Source of the DNA: an uncultured Endomicrobiia bacterium
GTDB taxonomy: Bacteria; Elusimicrobiota; Endomicrobiia; DTEH01
Direction: 5' to 3'
Assembly: GCA_937936785.1 (NCBI GenBank)
Contig: CALDDQ010000001.1
Coordinates: 50,402 to 114,401, forward strand
DNA: 64,000 nt
In this document: positions 18,245-27,048 of the stretch, piece by piece
Numbering within the stretch: the first letter of the stretch is position 1
Layout: each line of letters begins with the position of its first letter
Translations under genes and position numbers: made by a program
The notes under the pieces: model-generated
What the model was told of the DNA's origin: nothing
Database searches by the model: none
What the model saw: the letters and a program-made list of their open reading frames with translations, nothing else

Positions 18245-19456
18245 ATGTATTTACCATCTAAAAAATTACAAAAACTGCCACCATACCTATTTTCAATAAT
18301 AAACAAATTAAAAATAGAGGCATATGCTAAAAAACTTGATGTGATAGATTTAGGCATGGGGAATCCAGATACACCAACAGATCCTGAGATTGTTAATCGC
18401 TTATGTGAAACAGTTAGAGAACATCCAAAAACACACAGATATCCTCAAGCAAAAGGAATTCCTAAGTTCAGAAATACTGTTGCTGAATGGTTTATAAAAC
18501 GTTTTGGAGTAAAGTTCGATCCTGATAAAGAAATTATTGCATTAATAGGATCGAAAGAAGGTGTGGCACATTTGTGTATGAGTTATTTAAACCCCGGTGA
18601 TTATAATTTAGTCCCAGACCCTGCATATCCAGTGTATTACAATACAACAATTTTGTCCGGTGGAAAAGTTTATCTATTCAAACTGGATGAAAAAAATAAT
18701 TTTTTACCTGATTTTGGTAAAATACCAAAAAAAGTTGTAGAAAAGAGTAAAATAATTTTTTTAAATTATCCCAATAACCCGACTTCTGCAATAGTAGAAG
18801 ATGAAACATTTTTTAAAGATGCGATACGATTTGCTAAAAAAAATAATATTATTTTATGTTATGACAATGCATATTCTGAAATAACATTTGGAAATTATGT
18901 TGCGCCATCAATATTTCAATTTGATGGTGCTAAAGATGTTGCTGTAGAATTTCATAGTTTTTCAAAAACCTTTTCAATGGCTGGTTGGAGAATAGGTTTT
19001 GTAGTAGGTAATGAAAAAATAATATCACAATTAGAAAAGTTTAAATCTTTTGTAGATTACGGTTCACCAACATTTATTCAACTTTCTGCAGTAAAAGCTT
19101 TGTTAGAATATGAACGAATAGTTAAAACTATTAAAAATGTTTATGAAACAAGAATGAGGTTAATGATAAAAGAATTTAGAAAAATCGGATATGAAGTTTC
19201 TCCATCAAAAGCTACAATGTATCTATGGTGTAAATTACCTAAAAAAATTATAGATGAGGTAGGATCGTTAAAATTTGCTCAAGTATTGTTGCAAGAGACA
19301 GGTGTCGTAGTTTCACCAGGAGTAGGTTTTGGTCCTAACGGTGAAGGGTATATAAGAATTTCTTTAGTAACAACAAATAACCGTTATCACGATGCTGCAT
19401 TAAGATTTGACAAAATATTTAAACATTTTGGTGTTAATTTGAAATTAAAAAAATAA
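18245..19456 (+). CDS. PLP-dependent aminotransferase, AlaC/DapL-like
   Basis: This 403-residue class I/II aminotransferase begins with the KLPPYLFSIINKLK segment and has DLGMGNPDTPTD, HRYPQAKGIPKFR, GSKEGVAHL, NYPNNPTSA and the PLP lysine Lys241 in HSFSKTFSMAGWRIGF. RYPQAKGIP and the late ATMYLWCKLPK resemble E. coli AlaC (glutamate-pyruvate transaminase) closely. The same subgroup includes enzymes named LL-diaminopimelate aminotransferase (DapL2), so alanine or lysine synthesis are both possible. It lies 18 bases before homoserine dehydrogenase, a pairing that favours an amino-acid biosynthesis role in the aspartate family. I leave the symbol open. The 80 bases upstream are AT-rich with no clear promoter. 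Confidence 0.9.
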   Translation: MYLPSKKLQKLPPYLFSIINKLKIEAYAKKLDVIDLGMGNPDTPTDPEIVNRLCETVREHPKTHRYPQAKGIPKFRNTVAEWFIKRFGVKFDPDKEIIALIGSKEGVAHLCMSYLNPGDYNLVPDPAYPVYYNTTILSGGKVYLFKLDEKNNFLPDFGKIPKKVVEKSKIIFLNYPNNPTSAIVEDETFFKDAIRFAKKNNIILCYDNAYSEITFGNYVAPSIFQFDGAKDVAVEFHSFSKTFSMAGWRIGFVVGNEKIISQLEKFKSFVDYGSPTFIQLSAVKALLEYERIVKTIKNVYETRMRLMIKEFRKIGYEVSPSKATMYLWCKLPKKIIDEVGSLKFAQVLLQETGVVVSPGVGFGPNGEGYIRISLVTTNNRYHDAALRFDKIFKHFGVNLKLKK

Positions 19457-19474
19457 TTTATTTAGGTACAAATT

Positions 19475-20794
19475 ATGAAAAAAGTAAATATAGGACTTGT
19501 AGGATTTGGTACTGTAGGACAGTCATTGTTAAAATTATTTTATAAAAACAAAAAGTTAATTTTGCAGAAAGCTGGTTGTGAAATAATTTTTAAATCAGTG
19601 TGTGAAAAAGATCATTATAAAAAAAATATTTTACAAAAAATTGATAAGAAAATATCCTTTACTCCAGATGTAAATACTATTATAAATGATGAATATATTG
19701 ATATTATAGTAGAACTTGTTGGAGGAGTAACTGTCGCTCGTGATATAATATTGTCAAGTTTAAAAAAAGGAAAACATATTGTAACGGCTAACAAGGCAGT
19801 TCTATCTCAACATTGGCATGAAATATTTGGTTTAGGAAATGAACTAAACAAAATGGTATATTTTGAATCTTCTGTCGGAGCAGGAATTCCGTTAATACAA
19901 TCTTTAAACGAAGGTTTAGCTGCAAACAAAATTATAAGAATAATTGGAATTTTAAATGGAACAACAAACTATATATTATCTACTATGACAACATTAAATG
20001 TATCCTTTAAGACAGCACTAAAAACTGCTCAAGAACGAGGATATGCAGAAAGTAATCCATCAATGGATATAGAAGGTTTTGATACAGCACATAAGTTAAG
20101 CATATTAAGTTCAATTGCTTATAGCCGTTGGATAAAACCTCAACATATTTATATTGAAGGGATTGAAAATGTAGAGTTAGACGATGTAAAATTTGCAAAC
20201 AATTTTGGTTATGACATTAAACTTTTAGGAAATGCTGCGATTGTTAAAAATAAATTTATGTTTGAAGTGCGTAAGTTTTTAGTTTCAAAGAAACATGTTT
20301 TTTCTAGCGTAACTAATGAATATAATGCTATTTTAATAGAAGGAGATTTTAGTGGTCCGGTAACTTTTATAGGTCGAGGTGCTGGAGGAGACACAGCTTC
20401 TTCTGCAGTAATGTCTGATATAATTTATGCATGCAAAAACATAGTAAACATTGTAGAAGGTAGATTTCCTTATGTTTTTTATGATGCAAAACAAAAAGTT
20501 GAAACTATCAAACATGATGAGATATGTGGCTATTATTATTTGCGTTTTATAACTATTGACAGACCCGGTGTATTGGCAAAAATATCTTACATCTTAGGTA
20601 AGTTTGAAGTTTCAATCGCTTCTGTATATCAACAAGAACCCGTAGAAAAAATTCATCGTGGAGCATCAATTATTATGTTAACACATAAAATTGAAGAAAA
20701 AAAATTGTTAAAAGCAATAAATGAAATTAACAAACTTGATATAATTTTGAAAAAAACTGTTCATATAAAAATATTAGAAGAAAAAGGAAAATGA
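19475..20794 (+). CDS. hom: Homoserine dehydrogenase with ACT domain
   Basis: The enzyme reduces aspartate semialdehyde to homoserine, the branch point to threonine and methionine. The 439 residues start with a Rossmann motif ([16 protein letters not shown], 7-22). They continue with [32 protein letters not shown], the catalytic region ([56 protein letters not shown]), [16 protein letters not shown], and a C-terminal ACT domain from about 350 ([18 protein letters not shown]). The ACT domain predicts feedback control, usually by threonine. The gene ends one base before the V-ATPase B start, so the ATPase genes share its transcript. Confidence 0.96.
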   Translation: MKKVNIGLVGFGTVGQSLLKLFYKNKKLILQKAGCEIIFKSVCEKDHYKKNILQKIDKKISFTPDVNTIINDEYIDIIVELVGGVTVARDIILSSLKKGKHIVTANKAVLSQHWHEIFGLGNELNKMVYFESSVGAGIPLIQSLNEGLAANKIIRIIGILNGTTNYILSTMTTLNVSFKTALKTAQERGYAESNPSMDIEGFDTAHKLSILSSIAYSRWIKPQHIYIEGIENVELDDVKFANNFGYDIKLLGNAAIVKNKFMFEVRKFLVSKKHVFSSVTNEYNAILIEGDFSGPVTFIGRGAGGDTASSAVMSDIIYACKNIVNIVEGRFPYVFYDAKQKVETIKHDEICGYYYLRFITIDRPGVLAKISYILGKFEVSIASVYQQEPVEKIHRGASIIMLTHKIEEKKLLKAINEINKLDIILKKTVHIKILEEKGK

Positions 20795-20795
20795 T

Positions 20796-22193
20796 ATGGT
20801 ATTAGAAACTACTGATATAAAATCTATAACAGGTCCGCTTTTATTGGTAAGCGGTGCTAGAGGAGCTAAATATGAAGAGTTGGTAGAAATTGTTTTGTCT
20901 AATAACGAACATAGATTAGGTAGAGTGTTAGAAATTAATGAAGATTTAGCTCTAATACAACTTTTTGAAGAAAGTCGTGGAATTTCAATAAACAATGCTA
21001 AAGTTCGATTTTTAAACAAAACAGTGACTTTATCAGTGTCAAAAAATATTTTAGGTCGTGTTTTTGACGGTTTAGCAAGACCTATTGATGGAGGACCAGA
21101 AATACTACCTGAAGATAGGCTGGAAATTAATGGTAATCCAATAAACCCTGCTGCCCGTGCATATCCTAAAGAGTTTATTCAAACAGGGATATCTACAGTG
21201 GACGGGTTAAACACATTAGTTAGAGGACAAAAATTACCAATTTTTAGCGGTTTTGGACTTCCACACAAAGAATTAGCAACACAGATTGCTCGGCAAGCTA
21301 CAGTTTTAAAATTAGAAAACATAACAGAAAAGTCTTTGAAACGAGATGATGAGTTTGCAGTTGTTTTTGCTGCAATAGGAATTACTTTCGAAGAATCTAA
21401 TTTTTTTATTTCTGAATTTAGAAAAACTGGTGCTTTGTCAAGGTCGGTTTTGTTTATAAATTTGGCTGATGATCCGGCAATTGAACGTATCGCAACACCA
21501 AGATTGGCTTTAACCTGTGCTGAATATTTGGCATTTACGCTAGATATGCATGTTTTGGTTATTATGAGTGACATAACAAACTATTGTGAAGCATTACGTG
21601 AAATTTCTTCCGCAAGAAAAGAAGTCCCAGGAAGACGAGGATATCCTGGTTACTTATATACTGATCTTTCTACTTTATATGAACGTGCAGGAAGAATAAA
21701 AGGTAAAAAAGGTTCAATAACATTAATGCCAGTACTTTCTATGCCTGAAGATGATAAAACTCATCCGATCCCTGATCTAACAGGATATATAACAGAAGGA
21801 CAAATAGTGTTAAACCGTGACTTACATAGAAAAGGGATTTATCCTCCTGTAGATGTTATGTCAAGTTTGTCCAGATTAAGAGATAAAGGTATTGGCAAGG
21901 ATAAAACAAGAGAAGATCATCCTGACTGGGCAAACCAACTTTTTGCATGTTATGCAAGAGGAAAAGAAGTGGAAGAGTTGGCAATAGTTTTAGGAGAAGC
22001 TGCTTTAAGTGATATTGATAAAATATATCTAAAATTTGTAAACGAATTTGAAAATAATTTTGTAAACCAAAGTCTTTCCGATAATAGAACTATAATACAA
22101 ACTTTAGAGATAGGATATAAACTGCTAAAAATGTTTCCTCAAGAAGAGTTGAAACGTATCCGGCCAGAATTTAAAGAAAAATATCTTAAATAA
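20796..22193 (+). CDS. atpB: V/A-type ATPase subunit B
   Basis: The 465 residues match the non-catalytic B subunit of V/A-type ATPases: [23 protein letters not shown] at the start, [53 protein letters not shown], and [30 protein letters not shown] in the C-terminal half. The would-be P-loop reads SGFGLPHKE instead of GxxxxGKT, as expected for B and not A. It normally alternates with catalytic subunit A in the A3B3 head. Only subunit D follows here; A, E, F, C, I and K are not in the window, so they must lie elsewhere in the genome if the enzyme is complete. Confidence 0.95.
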   Translation: MVLETTDIKSITGPLLLVSGARGAKYEELVEIVLSNNEHRLGRVLEINEDLALIQLFEESRGISINNAKVRFLNKTVTLSVSKNILGRVFDGLARPIDGGPEILPEDRLEINGNPINPAARAYPKEFIQTGISTVDGLNTLVRGQKLPIFSGFGLPHKELATQIARQATVLKLENITEKSLKRDDEFAVVFAAIGITFEESNFFISEFRKTGALSRSVLFINLADDPAIERIATPRLALTCAEYLAFTLDMHVLVIMSDITNYCEALREISSARKEVPGRRGYPGYLYTDLSTLYERAGRIKGKKGSITLMPVLSMPEDDKTHPIPDLTGYITEGQIVLNRDLHRKGIYPPVDVMSSLSRLRDKGIGKDKTREDHPDWANQLFACYARGKEVEELAIVLGEAALSDIDKIYLKFVNEFENNFVNQSLSDNRTIIQTLEIGYKLLKMFPQEELKRIRPEFKEKYLK

Positions 22194-22219
22194 TTAAATA
22201 ATATTGATGTTATTTTTTT

Positions 22220-22846
22220 ATGAAACTAAAAATTAATGCAAATAGAATGAATTTGATGAAATATCGTCGTAGATTAAAGTTTGCCATACGTGGACACAAA
22301 CTTTTAAAAGATAAACAGGAACAATTAACACGCGAGTTTAATATTTTAATAGTAACACTTAACAGTTTGAGAACTCAAATAGATGCAGAATTAAAACAAG
22401 TTTATTCTCAGATTAAAATCTTGTATTCTAATTTTCCACTAAAACTTGTAGAACAATGGTGTGATATGTATTCAAGAAACCAAAATTATGTTATTGCATC
22501 TAAACAAATGTATAAGTTAAATTTAAAGTATGAAGTTTTAGAAACTAAAAAAAATGATACCATAAATGTTTTAGGATTAATAACTACAGAGCCATATTTT
22601 AATTCTGCTGTTGTAAAATTGAACTTATTATTTCCAAAACTTTTACAGTTGGCAACTTTGGAACATTTGTGTGAACTTATGGCAAAAGATTTAGAGACAA
22701 CCAGACGTAGAGTTAATGCACTAGAATATGTTTTAATTCCACAAATAAATGGTGCTATACGTTATATTTTAGACAAATTGAACGAGTTAGAACGTACTAA
22801 TATTACTCAATTAATGAGAGTAAAACAGTTGTATGGAACAAAATAA
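22220..22846 (+). CDS. atpD: V/A-type ATPase subunit D (central stalk)
   Basis: This 208-residue protein is the long helical-hairpin rotor shaft of V/A-type ATPases. The N-terminal helix has the family pattern [31 protein letters not shown], and the C-terminal helix has [37 protein letters not shown] followed by D is the normal order in these operons. The start lies 26 bases after the B stop without a strong ribosome-binding site. The TAA stop shares one base with the next start (cysE). Because the symbol atpD also names the F-type beta subunit, the V-type meaning should be kept in mind. Confidence 0.93.
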   Translation: MKLKINANRMNLMKYRRRLKFAIRGHKLLKDKQEQLTREFNILIVTLNSLRTQIDAELKQVYSQIKILYSNFPLKLVEQWCDMYSRNQNYVIASKQMYKLNLKYEVLETKKNDTINVLGLITTEPYFNSAVVKLNLLFPKLLQLATLEHLCELMAKDLETTRRRVNALEYVLIPQINGAIRYILDKLNELERTNITQLMRVKQLYGTK

Positions 22847-23583
22847 TGATAAGATTTGTTGAAGATATAAAAACAGTTTTTGTTAAAGACCCAGCTGCTA
22901 AAAGTATACCTGAAGTATTGATTTGTTATCCTGGACTACATGCAATATGGTTACACAGAATTGCTCATTGGTTTTATAACAGGAAACTTTATTTAATTGC
23001 ACGATATATTTCACACATAACAAGATTTTTTACAGGGATAGAAATTCATCCCGGGGCAAAGATTGGTAGAAGATTTTTTATTGATCACGGGATGGGAGTT
23101 GTAATTGGTGAAACAGCAGAGATTGGTGATGATGTTTTAATTTATCAAGGGGTAGTTTTAGGTGGGACATCGTTAGCAAAAGGTAAACGACATCCTACTG
23201 TCAAAAATAATGTAGTTATTGGTGCTGGAGCTATATTGTTAGGAAATATTGTTATTGGTGAATTTGCACGCATAGGTGCCGGTTCTGTGGTTTTAAGAAA
23301 TGTACCTAGTAACGCAACAGTTGTTGGAGTTCCTGGCAGAATAGGGTTAGGGTTTTCACCTGAAGATATTAATAAATTAGAACATGGAAAATTACCTGAT
23401 CCAATTGCTGATGCTATACAGGTAGCATTGAAAGAAATCGATCAGTTAGAACAACGAATTAAAAAGTTAGAATCTTTAGAAGGTGTAACAACTCAAATTG
23501 ATGAATATTTAGAAAAAAAGAAACTTGAAATTGAAAAAGATTTTTTTAAACAAGAAGAGTTTAACTATGGTAGTGGAATTTAA
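22846..23583 (+). CDS. cysE: Serine O-acetyltransferase
   Basis: The enzyme acetylates L-serine with acetyl-CoA to start cysteine synthesis. The 245 residues have an N-terminal helical part (about 1-60, with [17 protein letters not shown]) and the left-handed beta-helix of hexapeptide repeats ([62 protein letters not shown]). The loop [14 protein letters not shown] is characteristic of CysE. A charged C-terminal tail of about 60 residues, likely a short coiled coil, is longer than in compact homologues. The gene overlaps the V-ATPase D stop by one base. No T-box or other leader is possible at this junction, so it should follow expression of the upstream operon. Confidence 0.95.
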   Translation: MIRFVEDIKTVFVKDPAAKSIPEVLICYPGLHAIWLHRIAHWFYNRKLYLIARYISHITRFFTGIEIHPGAKIGRRFFIDHGMGVVIGETAEIGDDVLIYQGVVLGGTSLAKGKRHPTVKNNVVIGAGAILLGNIVIGEFARIGAGSVVLRNVPSNATVVGVPGRIGLGFSPEDINKLEHGKLPDPIADAIQVALKEIDQLEQRIKKLESLEGVTTQIDEYLEKKKLEIEKDFFKQEEFNYGSGI

Positions 23584-23623
23584 TCTTTAAAATTTATACA
23601 CATAATAGGAGGTATTAAATCTA

Positions 23624-24514
23624 ATGAATAATTTTAAAACCACAATATTAATGTTAGGACTTATAATTTTGTTTGTTATCGTAGGACAATTTATTGCTGG
23701 ACGAGAAGGTATGATTTGGGCATTTACAATGGCAATTGTTATGAACGGAATTGCATATTGGTTTTCAGATAAAATTGTTTTAATGTTATACGGAGCAAGA
23801 GAAATTAAAGAAACAGAAAACCCGGGTTTATATTCAATAATTCGTGAACTTACCACAAAAATGCAACTTCCAATGCCAAAAGTTTATATTATCAATAAAC
23901 CAACTCCAAACGCATTTGCTACTGGTAGAAATCCAGCAAATTCTGCAGTTGCAGTAACTTCTGGTATTATAGAATTGTTGTCAGAAAGAGAATTAAAAGG
24001 TGTTATTGCACATGAACTTTCCCACATAAAAAATCGTGACACTTTAATTTCAGTTGTTGCGGCAACAATTGCTGGAGCTATATTTACATTAGCACGAATG
24101 GCACAATGGGCAATGATATTTGGTAGTGGAAGACGAGATAATAATCGTAATTCTAATCCAATTGGTTTAATAAGTATGTTAGTTTTGATTATAATAGCAC
24201 CTATTGCTGCAATGATAATTCAACTTGCTATTTCTAGATCAAGAGAGTATGAAGCAGATAAATCAGCCGGTATTGTAACATCAGATCCGTTAAGTTTAGC
24301 TGATGCGCTAAAAAAGTTGGCTGATGGTGTTAAGCGCATTCCATTAAATAATGCAGGACCTACTACTGCACATATGTTTATTGTTAATCCTTTAAAAGGA
24401 GAAAACATTTTATCTTTATTTTCAACTCATCCTCCTATATCAGAACGTGTTAAAAGGTTAGAAAATTTAAATAACGAAATTAAAGGTTATAATATACCAA
24501 AAATAATTAGATAA
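23624..24514 (+). CDS. htpX: HtpX-family membrane zinc metalloprotease
   Basis: The 296 residues match HtpX, an M48 protease that degrades damaged membrane proteins at the inner membrane. Two membrane segments lie at the N-terminus (about 5-50), the zinc site is HELSH (130-134) in VIAHELSHIKNRDTLISVVA, and two more segments follow (about 140-160 and 180-205). SRSREYEADKSAGIVTSDPLSLADALKKL supplies the downstream zinc-ligand glutamate, and FSTHPPISERVKRLE closes the domain. AGGAGG at 23607-23612 lies 11 bases before ATG, somewhat far. It is a short distance (40 bases) after cysE and is followed by a small membrane protein gene. Confidence 0.95.
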   Translation: MNNFKTTILMLGLIILFVIVGQFIAGREGMIWAFTMAIVMNGIAYWFSDKIVLMLYGAREIKETENPGLYSIIRELTTKMQLPMPKVYIINKPTPNAFATGRNPANSAVAVTSGIIELLSERELKGVIAHELSHIKNRDTLISVVAATIAGAIFTLARMAQWAMIFGSGRRDNNRNSNPIGLISMLVLIIIAPIAAMIIQLAISRSREYEADKSAGIVTSDPLSLADALKKLADGVKRIPLNNAGPTTAHMFIVNPLKGENILSLFSTHPPISERVKRLENLNNEIKGYNIPKIIR

Positions 24515-24519
24515 TATTT

Positions 24520-24768
24520 ATGCCAAAAAATAAAAAGTTAGACTGGAAAAATAAAAAATCTAATAGTGCAGAAATTGCGTATTATAAAATTTCTAATCGT
24601 GGAAAAAAAATTATTTTTTATAGTATAGTATCATTAACTCTAGGATTTGTGTTATTAAAATTTACAAACTCAGATGGAAGTAACTGGGCAAGTATAACCT
24701 CGCCTTTCATAATAATATTGTCTTATATAGGTGTTGGAATAGGGATAGTTTTCCTAGAAAAAAAATAA
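24520..24768 (+). CDS. Small two-segment membrane protein, function unknown
   Basis: This 82-residue protein has a strongly basic N-terminus (MPKNKKLDWKNKK) and two hydrophobic segments (about 30-48 and 58-78) separated by a short polar loop with SDGSNWAS. It ends in EKK. No family is recognised. It follows htpX after five bases and is probably on the same transcript, which would fit a small inner-membrane partner. The basic N-terminus predicts that both ends face the cytoplasm. Confidence 0.55.
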   Translation: MPKNKKLDWKNKKSNSAEIAYYKISNRGKKIIFYSIVSLTLGFVLLKFTNSDGSNWASITSPFIIILSYIGVGIGIVFLEKK

Positions 24769-24795
24769 TAAAATTAAAAATTTTTGCACAAAATT

Positions 24796-24823
24796 TTGAC
24801 AATAAAGTTTTATAAATTATATT
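24796..24823 (+). promoter_or_regulatory. Possible promoter upstream of ssb
   Basis: TTGACA (24796-24801) and TATATT (24818-24823) are 16 bases apart. Transcription would begin near 24830, at the ribosome-binding GGGAGGA (24824-24830) itself, so the leader would be very short. That makes the assignment tentative. Confidence 0.35.
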
Positions 24824-24838
24824 GGGAGGATAATTCAA

Positions 24839-25267
24839 ATGAATTTAGTAATATTTAGTGGTAATTTAGCAAAAGATGGTAAGTTGTTAAAAACTACTAC
24901 TGGTAAGACATGTTTTGTGTCTACACTTGCTTTAAGAGAAGATATGAAACCAGAAACAAAATCTGCTACCTTTATAGATATTATAATATGGGGAGATCGT
25001 GCAGAAAAGTTAGCCCCATATCTTACAAAGGGTAAAACTATCTCTGTAGTAGGACGAATAGAAATAAATAAAAATATAAAAGATGACAAAACTTATATTT
25101 CACCACGAGTTGTGGTAGAAACATTAGAATTTTTAAGTAAAAAATCTGATCAACAAAATAAATCCGAAGTTGAAACTGATGCTATATCTGTATCTGATCT
25201 GGAAGATACAGTAGAAAATAAAACAGATAATTTACAAGAAAATAATGATGATGAAGTTCCATTTTAA
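24839..25267 (+). CDS. ssb: Single-stranded DNA-binding protein
   Basis: The 142 residues have the OB fold of SSB at about 1-105 (NLVIFSGNLAKDGKLLKTTTGKTCFVSTLALRED, FIDIIIWGDRAEKLAPYLTKGKTISVVGRIE). An acidic disordered linker follows, with the conserved C-terminal tip DDEVPF, which docks partners such as RecO, PriA and exonuclease I. It lacks the usual M-x-N-x-V start but is otherwise regular. GGGAGGA lies 8 bases before the ATG. The gene appears monocistronic, flanked by a possible promoter upstream and a separate regulatory region downstream. Confidence 0.94.
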   Translation: MNLVIFSGNLAKDGKLLKTTTGKTCFVSTLALREDMKPETKSATFIDIIIWGDRAEKLAPYLTKGKTISVVGRIEINKNIKDDKTYISPRVVVETLEFLSKKSDQQNKSEVETDAISVSDLEDTVENKTDNLQENNDDEVPF

Positions 25268-25278
25268 GAAATATTTAA

Positions 25279-25304
25279 TGTGATTTTTGTCACACAACTT
25301 GACA
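25279..25304 (+). promoter_or_regulatory. CRP-like operator and -35 element before the lipoprotein gene
   Basis: TGTGA-N6-TCACA occupies 25279-25294, an exact match to the core of the CRP/FNR-family consensus palindrome. Four bases later a perfect -35 TTGACA (25299-25304) begins. The best -10 at a 17-base spacing is only TAGTTA (25322-25327), so the promoter might depend on an activator. The site centre would be near -47 from the predicted start. Confidence 0.45.
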
Positions 25305-25364
25305 AAGAAAGAGTATTTTAGTAGTTAAAAAAATAAATCTAAAAATAGGGGGGAATAAGTACAC

Positions 25365-25994
25365 ATGAAATTAGGAATAGTTATATTAAGTGCAATGGTA
25401 GTATTGATATCATCTTGTGGTCCTAAAAAATATGCCGCAATAAAAGATGAATTGTCAAAACAATATGTTGAAGCAACTCCGTTTAAAACTTTACCTGAAG
25501 AAAGTGTTGGTGAAATTGTAACTGGTATAGGTTCTTCAATAAAAAGAGCAAATCCGGTTTTAGCAAGAGAAGCTGCGATAACTTCTGCACAGGCAGATTT
25601 GGCAAGAAAAGTAGAGGCAAAAGTTGAATCTGTATGGAAACGCACTATGGCAGACTGGGCAGAATATAAGCCTGAAGGTGCAGATGAAGCTATGTCTGTG
25701 GAAGAAATGAAAACAATGCAAAAAGTTATTGTAGACCAGGAACTTCGTGGTCCTTGGCAGATACAAGAGTTTGTTAATAAAAATGATGGTACATATTGGG
25801 TAAGGATAATTTTACCTTCTTCTACAGTAGAAAAATGGTTAAAACAAAGATTACAACAACAAAGTTTATTAAAAAAATATGTTATTGAATCTCAGATAAA
25901 AAAAGTGCAAGATGATTTACAAAAAGATTTAGATAACCTAAGAAAAAAAGAAAAAGAAGATTTGCAAAAAGTTAATAACATAGTAAATCAATAA
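25365..25994 (+). CDS. LPP20-type outer-membrane lipoprotein
   Basis: The 209-residue product has a lipoprotein signal peptide with lipobox LISSC, so Cys18 would be lipidated. The body (about 45-170: ESVGEIVTGIGSSIKRANPVLAREAAITSAQADLARKVEAKVESVWKR and GTYWVRIILPSSTVEKWL) has the pattern of the LPP20 lipoprotein family, whose members turn aromatic or hydrophobic substrates or act as envelope structural proteins; the precise function of this member is unknown. The C-terminal 40 residues are a charged coiled coil. A G-rich ribosome-binding site (GGGGGG) precedes the start by eight to ten bases. It has its own promoter region with a CRP-like box and is followed 12 bases later by the receiver gene. 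Confidence 0.8.
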   Translation: MKLGIVILSAMVVLISSCGPKKYAAIKDELSKQYVEATPFKTLPEESVGEIVTGIGSSIKRANPVLAREAAITSAQADLARKVEAKVESVWKRTMADWAEYKPEGADEAMSVEEMKTMQKVIVDQELRGPWQIQEFVNKNDGTYWVRIILPSSTVEKWLKQRLQQQSLLKKYVIESQIKKVQDDLQKDLDNLRKKEKEDLQKVNNIVNQ

Positions 25995-26006
25995 ATTTTA
26001 ATAAAA

Positions 26007-26372
26007 GTGAAAATTTTAATAATTGACGATGATGTGGAAATATTAGATTTGCTGGAGTCATTTTATACCTCATTAGGACATAACGTAGTCGTTTGCACAA
26101 ATGCTAATGACGGAATAAAAAAAGTTGCCACTGAAATTTTTGATTTTTTAATGTTAGACATTAATTTACCTGAAAAAGATGGAATTTCTGTTTTAAAAGA
26201 AGTTAAACAAATGGATCCACAATTGTATGTTGTGATGGTTACTGGATATAGAGAAGCGGATAAAGTTATTGAAGCATTTCGTAATGGTGCAATAGATTGT
26301 TTATTAAAACCATTTAATTTTGATTATATTAAAAACAATGTCTTACCACAAATTCCTGAACGACGGAAATGA
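26007..26372 (+). CDS. Stand-alone CheY-like response regulator receiver
   Basis: The 121 residues form one receiver domain and nothing else: acidic pocket IIDDD near the start, phosphoacceptor Asp51 in FLMLDINLPEKDG, Thr in VMVTGY and Lys in LLKPF. Without an output domain it must act by binding a partner or as a phosphate relay. No histidine kinase gene is in the window. The start is GTG at 26007 with no strong ribosome-binding site, 12 bases after the lipoprotein gene. An intrinsic terminator follows directly, so this ends the lipoprotein-receiver transcript. Confidence 0.9.
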   Translation: MKILIIDDDVEILDLLESFYTSLGHNVVVCTNANDGIKKVATEIFDFLMLDINLPEKDGISVLKEVKQMDPQLYVVMVTGYREADKVIEAFRNGAIDCLLKPFNFDYIKNNVLPQIPERRK

Positions 26373-26382
26373 ATTTCAAATT

Positions 26383-26413
26383 AAAAAAACTAATAAATAT
26401 TTATTAGTTTTTT
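26383..26413 (+). terminator. Intrinsic terminator after the receiver gene
   Basis: A perfect 20-base palindrome (26389-26408, ACTAATAAAT and its complement) is flanked by A on the left and six T on the right, ending just at the first base of tRNA-Leu. The symmetry would allow termination in both directions. Confidence 0.7.
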
Positions 26414-26496
26414 GCCGCGGTGCTGGAACTGGTAGACAGGGAAGTCTCAGAAGCTTCTCCTGAAAATGGGTGTGGGTTCAAATCCCACCCGCGGCA
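26414..26496 (+). tRNA. tRNA-Leu (anticodon CAG)
   Basis: The 83-base class II tRNA folds with acceptor GCCGCGG/CCGCGGC and discriminator A, anticodon stem GAAGT/GCTTC around loop CTCAGAA, a long variable arm and a T arm GTGGG-TTCAAAT-CCCAC. CAG reads CUG leucine codons. No CCA is encoded. It lies immediately after a terminator and 24 bases before smpB. Confidence 0.93.
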
Positions 26497-26520
26497 AATT
26501 TAAGTGTGAATCTTTCAATT

Positions 26521-26973
26521 ATGGAATTTAAAGTTGTATCTACAAACAAAAAAATTTATCATAATTTTACTGTTCTGGAAACTTATGAAGCAGGAATTGA
26601 ATTGCGTGGTTGTGAAGTAAAATCAGCAAGAGTAGGAAAAGCTGATATTAAAGATGCATTTTGTTTAATTGAAAAAAATGAAGTTTGGTTAATAAATTGT
26701 AACATCGCAAAATATGAAAAAACTACTTATGACCGGTTAGAACCAAATAGGAAAAGACGATTACTACTTCATAAATCAGAAATTAAAAAGTTATATGGAA
26801 AAATGACACAAAAAGGGTTAATAATAAAACCTATAAAAATGTATTTTAACGAAAAAAGTATTTTAAAAGTTGAAATTGGGCTTTGTAAACATAAAAAAGT
26901 TTATGACCGAAAAGAAGAAATTAAAGTTCAACAGATAAATCGTGACTTGCAACAGTTTAAACGGAACTTTTAA
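26521..26973 (+). CDS. smpB: SsrA-binding protein SmpB
   Basis: The 150 residues match SmpB, which binds tmRNA and lets it enter stalled ribosomes for trans-translation. Key segments are NKKIYHNFTVLETYEAGIELRGCEVKSARVGKADIKDAF, NIAKYE, NRKRRLLLHKSEIKKLYGKMTQKGLIIKPIKMYF and the basic tail KHKKVYDRKEEIKVQQINRDLQQF. Tail residues fold into the mRNA channel. ATG 26521 gives the normal family N-terminus; an upstream in-frame extension would run through the tRNA-Leu gene and is rejected. The tmRNA gene itself was not found in the window. Confidence 0.96.
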   Translation: MEFKVVSTNKKIYHNFTVLETYEAGIELRGCEVKSARVGKADIKDAFCLIEKNEVWLINCNIAKYEKTTYDRLEPNRKRRLLLHKSEIKKLYGKMTQKGLIIKPIKMYFNEKSILKVEIGLCKHKKVYDRKEEIKVQQINRDLQQFKRNF

Positions 26974-27048
26974 TTTTAGAAAAATTCTTATAATTATTAA
27001 ACTTTTTTTGAAATAAAGAACTAAACAAATTTGTATCGGAGAAAACTA

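Noticed and set aside
25279..25294. TGTGA/TCACA as a terminator of ssb
   Set aside because: The arms are only five bases, with no T-run after them, and the exact CRP-like form fits an operator better.
26470..26520. N-terminal extension of smpB
   Set aside because: It would translate through the tRNA-Leu T arm, and the family N-terminus begins at 26521.
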